The position numbers and the translations under genes were made by a program. A stretch of DNA of 64,000 nucleotides, taken from Prostheceraeus crozeri. Its lineage: Eukaryota > Platyhelminthes > Polycladida > Euryleptidae. Under the pieces are notes generated by a model that was not told the DNA's origin, ran no database searches, and saw nothing but the letters and a program-made list of their open reading frames with translations. The stretch spans positions 124,001-188,000 of the forward strand of contig CAJQUW010003434.1 in assembly GCA_907163375.1 (NCBI GenBank), written 5' to 3'. Of this stretch, positions 45,501 through 54,242 are shown in pieces. Position 1 is the first letter of the stretch. Each line of letters begins with the position of its first letter.

Positions 45501-47200
45501 TATTGTAGAGTTTCAGAAAACTATTTTAAAAAGGACTGAAACATTATGATATCTTAAAATCCAGGACAGAAATTGTATAAGAATTTAATCTTCAAACAAG
45601 AATTGACAATTTCTAGAAACCCTTTTTACCAACTAAGCCATTTCAGCCAGTCAGAAAAACCAGTGTTAAACTTTCCATTCTACAACTTATGACCTCCAAC
45701 TACACTGCTCCTGGAACAGTTAATTACATACACTCTAGGTCTAATGTGGTTAGTCCACAGCTATCATGTACATGTAGATTAACTGAATCCAATATTCATC
45801 TGTTTTAGATTCATCCATCAATACATTAGCATGTAAAATCACCAGCAGAAATAATAATAATAATGACGTATTTATTTCGAGCCCTAATATTGGGAATCGT
45901 GGGGCATTCAACTTTACAAGATATGAACAAAATGCAAAAAATGTTAAGGCAAAACAACATCAAATAAATAAGTAACATGACAGTAAAAAACGGCTTGGTG
46001 ATGACAGCAAGTTACATGCTGAAGTTGCTATTACTCAATTTTGACATGGAAATTATGAAAGAATTTTGAAGCAGCGAATTAGTTATTTTGGGCATGCGAA
46101 ATTTTCCGGAGTACGGAATGTTTCCAGAAATAAGTTCGATCGGTCATGAAACTTGATCTGGTAACAATAGAAGAAGTTTCAAGTGAGGGGACTTTCTTCA
46201 CTGAAAATGTACTTGTATTCTCAAAAGCTGGCAATTTTAAGCTTAGCTGGGGTAACACGTAGTAGCTGGAAATCAGCATTGCATTACTACATGAGCATAT
46301 AGTTACAGTCATAAAGTATATAGTAGGTAGGGTGACTCAAGAAATGTCTGCATAGAGTGAAAATGTTTGCATCAAAAAATTCAGCTTTTGCGGAGATTAC
46401 GTTCTTGCGGTTTAAAAAACATCATCACTTTTTAAGAAGGGGTGTAGCCTATAGGCAGAGCTGCTTCCAGCAATATGCTGGATTTGAATCTAGCATCGTG
46501 TTACTGTATATCCAGCAACAAATGGTCATGTATAGAAAAGACTATGAATACGATGTATGCTGACTACATGTTGACGAAATGTCGTGTGTAACCGAATCAA
46601 CATTGCTAACATGCATCCCCCGGAGGGTAGAATTTAGTGCACCGATTAAGCGTAGTCGATGGAACATGGAGCACTGCAACTTTTCTATTTCATACCGTTC
46701 TACCGACTAAGTTTGCCATTTTTGCGTCATAGTCCCACAAGTGTAGACTAGCAGCATTAACGATTTATGTTCATTGTCCATTATCTCATTTTATGGTTTG
46801 ATTGTGATTGTAATGGATTTGATATAGCTATGATGAGTTGATAGAAAATTGATTGTCTAATAGCTGGGGCATTCCATCAATGGAATGCATGATGCATAAT
46901 ATTTCCTCCATGATTTCTACAGGAGATGACATCTTTTACTGGATAAGCATTGTAACAAAAGATAGGAAGCCTAAATTCACTGTCTCCGATGAAAAAGTTG
47001 ATTGATACAGGTGAAAGCAGCTGAAGTGGTCTTGAATATAGTGGAAAATGAAGCCAACATGCAGAACTCTTAACGATATTAATGAAATGTATCTGTTGAT
47101 CATCAATGCAGGATATGTTACTTCTTGGTGACATTTTCCTGAAAGCTTATGTATATGGTGAAATCGGCTAGTAGTAAGCAAAACTCCACTTCTGGACCGC
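42525..47200. other. Region upstream of recognised RAD1 exons, no assigned gene
   Basis: This stretch should contain the missing RAD1 first exon and promoter, but I could not identify them. Open frames at 43,129-43,506 and 44,580-44,951 (minus) are over 100 codons, yet neither resembles a family I know and both could be chance. A CT microsatellite lies at about 44,108-44,128. Simple AT-rich sequence fills most of 45,000-47,100. Confidence 0.4.
44037..44105. repeat. Second copy of the GC-rich half of the 745-972 retroposon
   Basis: It shares with 882-965 the order GTGGG, CCCCGTCAGGT, GGAG, CCGCC, GGAGC and GGC-ATT-G-CC with small indels. It shows the repeat is dispersed. A CT microsatellite abuts it. 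Confidence 0.5.
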
Positions 47201-47218
47201 GCAAGATGGCCGCCATCG

Positions 47219-48094
47219 CTGAGTCCCCCCCCCCCTCTGGCACGGCAGAGTGTCGTGGTCGGCCGCCGTGGTGCTTCGTGTCTGAGTCCCCCCCCTCTGG
47301 AACGACAGAGGTTGTGGTCTGTCGTGGTGTGCCGGCCAGGTGGGTCCACGTTCACAACATGTTCGCTGACGTCCCCCCTCCCCCTCTGCAACGACAGAGT
47401 GTGAGACTCGGGTGAGTTGGTCCGACCGCCTGGTTGACGTGGGCGACCGTCTAGGTTGACGTGGGCGACCGCCAGGATTAGTCTTGAGGCTATAGTGTGT
47501 GATGTTTTTGGTGCAATCTGCTGAATGTTGGGTTGTAAAATGGGTTGTTTCGAGTGGAAGGAGTGGTCGGATGAGAAAACGGAGGTCGGATTCGTATTCA
47601 GCGTGAAATTCTGCATCGGTAGGGTGAGTTTCAAGTCAATCGGAGAGAAAAAGTTTTCGGCTGACGTCCCCCCCCCTGGACAGCTTGCTTCGATTTTGGC
47701 TTCCAGTGGACGGATTTTGTCGTGCGATAGCTCGTTTGAAAGCTAAGAGTGAGACAAATTCAGTGAAAGAATCGGCTTGTTCCTATCTGTCTTCGTTCAA
47801 AAGTTAGAGCGGTTACAAGATTTTAGGTCGGAGCTCGCTCACCTGAAAAAATCCTAAGTGTCAGAGTGGCTTTGTATGGGTAAAATTTTGAAAATTTTCC
47901 AAAGTGTGGAATTTCGACCTGTGACCGTCACCAAAACATTTTTCATCAAATTTCACTGACCTCCCCCCCCCCCCCGACAGCAATCTTCTAACTTTGGTTC
48001 TAGTGGACGGATTTTGTCGTGCGATAGCTCGTTTGAAAGCTAAGAGTGAGACAAATTCAGTGAAAGAATCGGCTTGTTCCTATCTGTCTTCGTT
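47219..48094. repeat. C-tract modules and 93-bp direct repeat at the viral left flank
   Basis: Five modules carry a CTGAGTC/CTGACGTC-like start followed by a run of Cs: 47,219-47,250; 47,282-47,310; 47,365-47,400; 47,660-47,692; 47,955-47,990. Three of them end in CGACAGAG-like sequence. GGTTGACGTGGGCGACCG occurs twice (47,432 and 47,454). A 93-bp block at 47,705-47,797 recurs exactly at 48,002-48,094, each copy downstream of a C-tract module. The stretch ends about 200 bases before the viral promoter and may be the element's terminal or regulatory region. Confidence 0.7.
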
Positions 48095-48238
48095 TAGATG
48101 TGAGACGCCATTTAAGATTTTGGGACATTGGCGAAAAACGACAGAGTTAGAATTTGGGACGTTTTGGGCTGTAGCTTCAAAACGAAGCATCGGATTGGAA
48201 AACGGAGGCCAGATTTGGAATCAGCTTGATGTTATTGT

Positions 48239-48287
48239 CCAATGAGGATCATCATCCAATGAGAATCAAGCATTTCTTTATAAATAG
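48239..48287 (+). promoter_or_regulatory. Candidate viral early promoter (two CCAAT boxes and TATA box)
   Basis: CCAAT at 48,239-48,243 and 48,256-48,260 precede TATAAATAG at 48,279-48,287, about 100 bases upstream of the first ATG (48,387). A TCATTCC stretch near 48,308 fits an initiator position. This is the clearest polymerase II promoter in the window. Confidence 0.65.
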
Positions 48288-48386
48288 CGAGCCTTCCACA
48301 GTGAGAATCATTCCATCGTTGAATCACACGAGTGACGGACGCACATTTTCTCTCTCCCTAGTTCCCTATTCTATTATCCAACTAAA

Positions 48387-49162
48387 ATGGTAAGTCGCTA
48401 CTTCCCTCCCTCTCCTCCCTTGAACGTAAACTTAATACAATCTTTTTCCATTTTCAGGCATCTACTCCATCTGCTGCACTAGTAGGACAAAATGGCGGTC
48501 AAACGTTACAAGGTTCGCTACGGTCAGATCATCTACAACTGAGGCCAGTGGAAGAAACAACCAAGGTACATAATCCTACACCGCTACAGCGTAAATTTAA
48601 ACAAGTCTTGCGTTATGGCGATCATAGCGTAGTACTCCAAACGGGAATGCTCCCTTCCACGGATGTCAAGATAATGCACAATCAGTATGGGGACTACATA
48701 CTGATCCCCGTGAGTCCGTACATTCGCCACCAACTTGATATTATTGAGGAGTACGTGACATTAAATATGGACATTCCTACTCCTCTTGCTCAAGAGTGGA
48801 AGGCGAGAGATGACAAGGATACTCCCTATAGAAAGATTTGGGATGGTAATCACATTTGCCTACCGGTGTCACATTGGTGTACTTACTATAAGAAGGATGG
48901 AGATCATTCAATACCCATCAGATGTGATGAGCTCGGAGAAGGTACTTGGGATATCCTTTTCAAAGTGAATGGGCTATATTATGGTCGACACAAGGATAAT
49001 AAAATAGCCTCTCTCTCCATGCATATGGAATCCATCCTTTATATTCCGAAACCACCCAACGTGGACGACATAATTGATCAAATCCTTAACAGCAGTGGTA
49101 CGAAGCGCAAGTCGGAGAAGAATGCTACATCAAAACGCAAATCAAAGAAGGAGAATTGCTAG
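48387..49162 (+). CDS. Spliced hypothetical viral protein with basic tail
   Basis: The first exon appears to hold only the ATG (48,387-48,389). It is followed by a 68-nt intron (GTAAGT at 48,390 to TTTTCAG at 48,457). The frame then runs MASTPSAALVGQNG and on to 49,162, about 235 residues. The unspliced frame has no ATG near the start of the conserved part, which supports splicing. The middle contains SVVLQTGMLPSTD and LPVSHWCTYY. The end is a likely nuclear localisation signal (GTKRKSEKNATSKRKSKK). I do not recognise the family. Position and basic tail would suit a DNA-binding early protein, but that is a guess. Confidence 0.65.
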
Positions 49163-49196
49163 TCCTTTCCTAACTCTACCCTATGACAATTCGCTT

Positions 49197-49322
49197 ATGT
49201 GCTTTGAGTGTCGTAGACGTGGTCTTATTAGATACATTTTACTTCTTCGTTGCCATCATATCATTTGTGTATTTTGTCGTGAAAAGCATCGATGTAATTC
49301 TTCATTTTGTAATATGTTATAG
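49197..49322 (+). CDS. Small RING-like zinc-finger protein
   Basis: A 41-residue frame starts MCFECRRRGLIRYILLLRCH and continues HIICVFCREKHRC with CNSSFC. The spacing C-x2-C, then C-x-H-x2-C-x2-C, then C-x4-C resembles a short RING finger. It may be an exon of a larger spliced product, since the frame is open upstream to 49,074, overlapping the previous gene. RING proteins often act as ubiquitin ligases, but there is no direct evidence here. Confidence 0.45.
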   Translation: MCFECRRRGLIRYILLLRCHHIICVFCREKHRCNSSFCNML

Positions 49323-49356
49323 AACGTTTCCTTAGATGTGTAAATTTCCGTTTTAG

Positions 49357-49905
49357 GCTTCTATCATCATTTTTATGGATTGTGAGGGTGAACCTGTACA
49401 GGAGCTCAGTGCTATTGCTATGAACAATTGGACATATCAGATTGTTAGTGTCTATCATCAACATGCCAACTGCGATCCCAATGTTGATCAATGGGCGAGA
49501 AAACACATTCATGGACTTAATCTGAAATATTTGCAAGACTATGGCTTTTCTTGTGAAAGTGCTCTTCTTATTGACTTTAAACGATGGTTAGCTGCTTTCA
49601 ATGTTATACGCATCTTTTGTAATAATCCTGGTAAGGAGAGGAAAGTATTTCCCAATCTAATCATTGATGATATTTTGCTCCCACCTTGGGATAGTAGAGT
49701 GAATCAACATTATCATGAAGTCACGAAACGTTTTAAGGATTTGTGTGTTCCTATTTTGTCTGTTCGTTGTAGTAGCTACGTTCATAACCAATGCTTCTTT
49801 CCTCCTTACCTCAACACTGCCAAAGTCCTGTATGGTTATCATTGCTCGCTGTATGATAGTTATCAGCTGTATCTATTTTATCTCTTTCAAACCATTGATT
49901 TATAA
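49357..49905 (+). CDS. Candidate DEDDh-type exonuclease
   Basis: From the acceptor at 49,351-49,356 (TTTTAG) the frame reads ASIIIFMDCEGEPVQELSAI. A hydrophobic strand followed by D-x-E is the first motif of DEDD exonucleases. Near the C-terminus YHCSLYDSY supplies H-x4-D, the DEDDh signature. A WARKHIHGLNLKYLQDYG segment lies between. Starting at the internal ATG (49,375) would remove the first strand, so a spliced start is more likely. The acceptor exon begins GCTTCT, in frame with the shared ATG leader at 48,387. A role in viral DNA end processing or repair is possible. Confidence 0.55.
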   Translation, partial: ASIIIFMDCEGEPVQELSAIAMNNWTYQIVSVYHQHANCDPNVDQWARKHIHGLNLKYLQDYGFSCESALLIDFKRWLAAFNVIRIFCNNPGKERKVFPNLIIDDILLPPWDSRVNQHYHEVTKRFKDLCVPILSVRCSSYVHNQCFFPPYLNTAKVLYGYHCSLYDSYQLYLFYLFQTIDL

Positions 49906-49992
49906 TGCATGCTTGTTACCGTTATTCAATAAATGTTACTATGAGAAGAGTTGTTGTTTTCATGCAATGGATGGGTTAGATAAAGGGCGATC

Positions 49993-50403
49993 ATGTCTTT
50001 CTCAAACGACTGCGGAACATTACGTTTTCATAGGCAAAGTTTAAAAGGAGCTGTTCAAGATTATGTGATAAAATTTCATAAAGATGAGACCGACATCGAA
50101 GCAGTGGTCGATGATACTAGCACTCTTTTTCTAGAATTAATGAATACATTCTCTGATAGCATTATCATGGCGCGATTAGTTGCGAAAATTAAGTTTAGTC
50201 ATTTTGGAAAGCAAGAGGTGGAAAGTCGATCTTTCCATTTTGCTTCTTACTCAATGGAAGTGGTAGATCACCCCCAAGAATTTTTTAAAAGGCATATGAT
50301 AAAAATTGCTGAACGTCTTAACGCATTTAACCATCATGGTAGCAGTCTAGTGATTGAAGCGATTTCAGATATTCACATTCAACTTTCCATAAAGAAAAAT
50401 TGA
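49993..50403 (+). CDS. Conserved-type viral hypothetical protein
   Basis: A 136-residue frame: MSFSNDCGTLRFHRQSLKGA, a central IEAVVDDTSTLFLELMNTFS and RSFHFASYSMEVVDHPQEFF, ending LVIEAISDIHIQLS. The arrangement resembles an N-terminal module seen in larger proteins of adintovirus/Polinton-like elements, here standing alone. Function unknown. Its stop is three bases before the next gene. Confidence 0.55.
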   Translation: MSFSNDCGTLRFHRQSLKGAVQDYVIKFHKDETDIEAVVDDTSTLFLELMNTFSDSIIMARLVAKIKFSHFGKQEVESRSFHFASYSMEVVDHPQEFFKRHMIKIAERLNAFNHHGSSLVIEAISDIHIQLSIKKN

Positions 50404-50405
50404 AA

Positions 50406-50729
50406 ATGCAGTGGTACTTGATTGTGGCACAACTGGTTTTCGAGCTATGTCTGCTCACTCTCGAAGTATATTCCTTCTGTACATGCGTCTATTATTTAGA
50501 AAAGGCTAGCAAATTCATATCTTCAAAAAGACTTGCTATAGACATCAGTAACGGTGAAACTATGTGTTGCGATGTATGTAAGCGAAAGGATGGAAATGAA
50601 AAGCGCATCTTCAAGAGATGTAAGCATGCTTTTTGTCAACGCTGTTTCATACGTAATTGCATTCAACTTTGCCAATGTAACCACTGTGATATTGCTCATT
50701 TCGAGTGTCACTTATGTCGCAATAGTTAG
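50406..50729 (+). CDS. Membrane-anchored RING-like protein
   Basis: About 107 residues. The N-terminus is strongly hydrophobic (WYLIVAQLVFELCLLTLEVY with a following CTCVYYL), a likely signal anchor. The C-terminal half carries CCDVC, then CKHAFCQRC and CIQLCQCNHC with HLC at the end, a RING-like metal-binding array. Membrane-bound RING proteins in other viruses commonly act as ubiquitin ligases on membrane targets. That role is inferred only. Confidence 0.6.
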   Translation: MQWYLIVAQLVFELCLLTLEVYSFCTCVYYLEKASKFISSKRLAIDISNGETMCCDVCKRKDGNEKRIFKRCKHAFCQRCFIRNCIQLCQCNHCDIAHFECHLCRNS

Positions 50730-50780
50730 TACCTATGCAAATGTGGTAAAGATAGGTTTTAGCAAAGACTAACACGGAAA

Positions 50781-51137
50781 ATGGCGAAACGTAAAATGAC
50801 GAAACGTAAAAGTCAAAAGTTTTCTTCAGCCATTCAAGCTCTCCGACGAATGAAAGCAAATCAGCGATACAATGCTATACGACATGCTAACGATAAATTC
50901 ATTTGTGAAATTATTTCTCATGTGAGGAAGTTGAGGACGAAGAAATTAGCGCCAAAACAACGAAAGTTACTTAAGCGATATGCTACGAAATTGCGTTTCA
51001 ACTCCAATCCTAAAGTCGCCCTTCAAAGAAAGAGGAAAACTCTAACACAAAAGGGCGGTTTCCTTTCAGCAATACTTCCAATGATAGCTCCTGCCGTGGG
51101 CAACCTATTGGGAAATATCTTTGGCTCTAAGCGTTAA
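50781..51137 (+). CDS. Basic virion-type protein with hydrophobic C-terminus
   Basis: 118 residues. The N-terminus is very basic (MAKRKMTKRKSQKF), followed by a helical region and a KRKTLTQKGGF junction. The hydrophobic glycine-rich end AILPMIAPAVGNLLGNIFG follows. This layout recurs next to the packaging ATPase in adintovirus/Polinton-like elements. It may bind DNA and interact with membranes, but its role is not established. Confidence 0.65.
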   Translation: MAKRKMTKRKSQKFSSAIQALRRMKANQRYNAIRHANDKFICEIISHVRKLRTKKLAPKQRKLLKRYATKLRFNSNPKVALQRKRKTLTQKGGFLSAILPMIAPAVGNLLGNIFGSKR

Positions 51138-51168
51138 TTATGCAAATGTTGAGTCTCAAAGTAATAAA

Positions 51169-51784
51169 ATGGATTTCAGACTTCAATGTGATAAAGTTCT
51201 GACTGTATCAGGTCCATCTCATGCAGGTAAAACTGTTTTCACGCTGAATTTATTGGATAAAAGAAGGGAGTTGTTTAAGGAACCTATCAATCGAGTGATT
51301 TGGTGTTATGGTATTTATCAACCGTCGCTGTTTCAGGAATTGCAAAGTCGCAACTTTATTCGACATGAAGGAATTATTCCAGTGGATAAACTTCAGTCTA
51401 ATGATGTTGTTGTATTGGATGATTTATTAAAAGAAAGTAAGAATTCAAAAGATGTTACAGATATGTTCACTCGCGCAGCACACCATAAAAGGTGTTTTAT
51501 CATCTATATTACACAAAATTTGTTTCCTGATGGAAAAGAAGCTCGTACACGAAACCTGAATACACACTATTATGCTATTTTCAAGAATCCGCGAGATAAA
51601 AGTCAATTTGAAATTTTAGCGCGACAAGTTGCACCAGAGGATCAAAAGCCTTAATTGAAATTTTTCAAGCAGCTACTGAAAAACCATACGGTTACTTATT
51701 CATTGACTTTACGCAAGAGTGTCCGGAAGAATTTAGATTTCGAAGTGATATTTTGAAAACTCCCATGATTATCTACAAACTATG
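51169..51784 (+). CDS. Packaging ATPase (FtsK/HerA-like), frameshifted
   Basis: Walker A is GPSHAGKT near residue 16 and Walker B is DVVVLDDLL. ARAAHHKR and YITQNLFP segments follow. The first frame stops at about 51,654. The typical C-terminal block (EIFQAATEKPYGYLFIDF region) continues in the next frame to 51,784. The break is next to a run of four As at about 51,645. This ATPase family drives DNA into capsids. Length over both frames is about 205 residues, usual for the family. The end overlaps the next ATG by a few bases. Confidence 0.85.
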
Positions 51785-52474
51785 AGTTCTTATTCTCGCA
51801 TGATTGTTATTCCTCAGGATGAATATGTACAATTGACTGCCATGCAGCAAGTAAAGCAACCTCTTGCAAATCAAATGTATAGGAAAGAAATAGATTATCA
51901 GCAAAATGTTCACATCAAAGATCCACATCGTGCTGTATTATTACAATCGGAAACTGTTGAGCAATTGAAAAACTTGAAGAATAAGATGCGTGACTCTGTA
52001 TCGACTGCTACACCTTTAGCATCTCGCGCACATGCCATATCTCTTTTCAATAGTATTGAGCCCCATCTCAATGTAAATGATAGAGGAGAAATCATTACAG
52101 ATGAAAATAAAGTGATTGATGCTTCACGTTATGAAGACTTGATTCAGTATGCGACACGTAGAAAGCGCCGTCAGGGCTATGTTCCACCTGGTTGGTCATA
52201 CTTTCTTAAACTATTGAAAAAGCATAATGTGCCAAAATTTGCTTTAAATAATGAGACATTGAAAGAACTTCATTCAACAGTGGCTACTACTCCAATGCCT
52301 CAGGCGATGAAAATGCCAACAAATTGGTTTAAGACGTCACCTGCTACATCCCCTCCCACACTCACTAAGCAAACAAGAGGAAGAACTCGACGTAGATCTA
52401 CATCGCCACTAAAACTGGTAAAAGGAAAACGTAAAACAGCTCCTCCTAGGAAATACATGTTCTCAGACTATTAA
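51782..52474 (+). CDS. Viral structural-type protein, 230 residues
   Basis: It contains coiled-coil-like stretches (TVEQLKNLKNKMRD), then a GWSYFLKLLKKHNVPKFALN module typical of a protein found between the ATPase and integrase in this virus group. The C-terminus is Pro/Thr/Arg-rich (RGRTRRRSTSPLKLVKGKRK). Likely nucleic-acid-associated or capsid-associated. Precise function unknown. Confidence 0.6.
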   Translation: MSSYSRMIVIPQDEYVQLTAMQQVKQPLANQMYRKEIDYQQNVHIKDPHRAVLLQSETVEQLKNLKNKMRDSVSTATPLASRAHAISLFNSIEPHLNVNDRGEIITDENKVIDASRYEDLIQYATRRKRRQGYVPPGWSYFLKLLKKHNVPKFALNNETLKELHSTVATTPMPQAMKMPTNWFKTSPATSPPTLTKQTRGRTRRRSTSPLKLVKGKRKTAPPRKYMFSDY

Positions 52475-52475
52475 T

Positions 52476-52691
52476 ATGAAGCAGATGTGTTGCTTGCCAT
52501 GTAATGAGCCGCCAGAGGTGAATGTCGTTGTCACTTGCACTTGCTGCGCCAGCTCTCATAATGAAACCCCTAAGCAATGTGAACACGATCGCAAAACCGC
52601 TAAAGCTAAATGCTGTAGTTGTTGTAAATGTAGAAAGGGAAGAAAACAAAAAGATGAGAAGGAGGAAAAAGAGTCAGCCGTCATCGACTGA
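52476..52691 (+). CDS. Small cysteine-rich protein
   Basis: 71 residues with about a dozen Cys (CCLPCN, CTCCASSHN, CCSCCKCRKGRKQK) and an acidic-basic tail. It starts two bases after the previous stop and overlaps the integrase start (52,654) in another frame. The dense Cys pairs suggest metal binding. Family not recognised. Confidence 0.5.
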   Translation: MKQMCCLPCNEPPEVNVVVTCTCCASSHNETPKQCEHDRKTAKAKCCSCCKCRKGRKQKDEKEEKESAVID

Positions 52692-53742
52692 ACGTTTGAA
52701 GTCAATCTATTATGATGTAAAACATCCGGCAGGATTTGCATCTATCAAGAAATTATCAAAAGCGAGTGGTCTTCCACAATCACAAGTGAAACGATGGTTA
52801 AAGGGTCAGGCTACCTATACACTCCACAAACAAGCGAAAAAGAAGTACCGCACCCGCCATTATATTGTTCATGACATCGATGAACAGTGGCAAGCAGATT
52901 TGTGTGATGTTGCCTCCATTTCAAAACATAACTCGGGCAATAATTTTATTTTAACCGTCATTGATATTTTCTCGCGTTATGCGTGGGCTCAACCTTTAAA
53001 AACTAAAGAAGGGAAAGGAGTAGCAAAAGCATTCCAAACAATTTTTCGAGAAGGTCGCATTCCAAAAAGAATTCAGAGTGATCAAGGAAAAGAGTTTGAA
53101 AATCAGCATGTGACAAGATTATTTGAGAGGCATGACATTGAGTTGTTTAGTGTAAAGAGCGCTTATAAAGCTGCACTCGTTGAACGTTTTAATCGCACAT
53201 TAAAAAATCGCTTGTGGCGACATTTTACTACCAACTTGACACAAAATTGGACAAAGGTTCTACAAGATACACTCCATGCCTACAATCACTCTATCCATCG
53301 TTCTATTGGACTCAGACCAGTAGATGTAAATGCTGACAATGTAGATAAAGTGCGCGAATCATTCCAACGTAAACGCACTCATGTGAAAAGTGATGTGAAA
53401 ATTGGCGATAAAGTTCGTATCTCAAAAGTGAAAAGTGTTTTTGCTAAAGGGTACCTCCCGAATTGGACAGAGGAGGTATTTACAGTATCAAGGATTAATC
53501 AAAAAGACTCTCCGACCACCTACAAGTTGAAAGATTACGATAATGAAGAAATTGAGGGTAGCTTTTACCGCGATGAGATTGAGGTAGTCACTGAAAGTGA
53601 AACATATTTGGTAGAGAAAATCATTCGATGTAAAAAACGGCAAGGTGAAGAATGGTGTCTTGTTAAATGGACTGGTTATCCTTCAAGTATGAACTCTTGG
53701 ATGCGTCGTGCCGACATCTTTCATCTAAGTGATCGACAGTGA
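52654..53742 (+). CDS. Retroviral-type integrase with C-terminal chromodomain
   Basis: The DDE core has the first Asp in QWQADLCDV, the second in IQSDQGKEF and Glu in AALVERFNRTLKNR, with spacing close to D-D35-E. An SH3-like region (KIGDKVRISK) follows, then a chromodomain (YLVEKIIRCKKRQGEEW, LVKWTGYPSSMNSW). Polinton/Maverick and adintovirus integrases have this layout, and the chromodomain may steer integration to chromatin. The ATG at 52,654 (MRRRKKSQ) was chosen because upstream codons overlap the Cys-rich ORF. The frame is intact. Confidence 0.9.
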   Translation: MRRRKKSQPSSTERLKSIYYDVKHPAGFASIKKLSKASGLPQSQVKRWLKGQATYTLHKQAKKKYRTRHYIVHDIDEQWQADLCDVASISKHNSGNNFILTVIDIFSRYAWAQPLKTKEGKGVAKAFQTIFREGRIPKRIQSDQGKEFENQHVTRLFERHDIELFSVKSAYKAALVERFNRTLKNRLWRHFTTNLTQNWTKVLQDTLHAYNHSIHRSIGLRPVDVNADNVDKVRESFQRKRTHVKSDVKIGDKVRISKVKSVFAKGYLPNWTEEVFTVSRINQKDSPTTYKLKDYDNEEIEGSFYRDEIEVVTESETYLVEKIIRCKKRQGEEWCLVKWTGYPSSMNSWMRRADIFHLSDRQ

Positions 53743-53783
53743 TTCATGCAAAGTTGTAACTAACAATGTTTAGGGTTTGAGCT

Positions 53784-54240
53784 ATGAATCCAACTGCCTC
53801 ATTTTATTCACGACCCTCCTACGTAAGTGGTGGAGGACAAATTTACATCGGTGCTCGCCGCCAACGTGGAGGTAGCATACTTGGTGCACTGAAATCTGTT
53901 TGTAGCACCTCTCATATCCAATGTCGGTAGATCTTTAAAACGAAATGTTTTAAGTAATGCCGTTGGCTTTGCTGGTGATGTTGCTAGTGATCTTTCCAGA
54001 GGTAGAAGTTTTAAGAGCAGTTTGTTGAATCGTGGGAAGGAACGCGGTTTAAAAACATTGAAGCAGACCATTGCTGGTGTTACTCAAGGAAAGAAATCAC
54101 CTAAACGAATGAAAAAAGGAAGGAGGAAACATCGCGGAGCTGGTAAGGTGCGATCTTCAGTCAAAAGGCATTCACGCAAACGTCGTAGAGGCTCTAATCA
54201 TTCATCAGGCGCTAAACGACGACGCTGCTATAACTTCTAA
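53784..54240 (+). CDS. Basic minor capsid/core protein, frameshifted
   Basis: The first frame (53,784-53,930) starts MNPTASFYSRPSYVSGGGQI and has GARRQRGGSILGAL. From about 53,900 the homologous continuation is in another frame: NAVGFAGDVASDLSRG, then NRGKERGLKTLKQTI and an Arg/Lys tail (KKGRRKHRGAGK, HSRKRRRG). This resembles the basic core protein that precedes the capsid gene in adintovirus/Polinton-like elements. The single break lies between about 53,890 and 53,905. Confidence 0.7.
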
Positions 54241-54242
54241 TC

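Noticed and set aside
47149..47746. Open frames over the C-tract modules on both strands
   Set aside because: Low-complexity C runs and repeats keep frames open; no domain is present.
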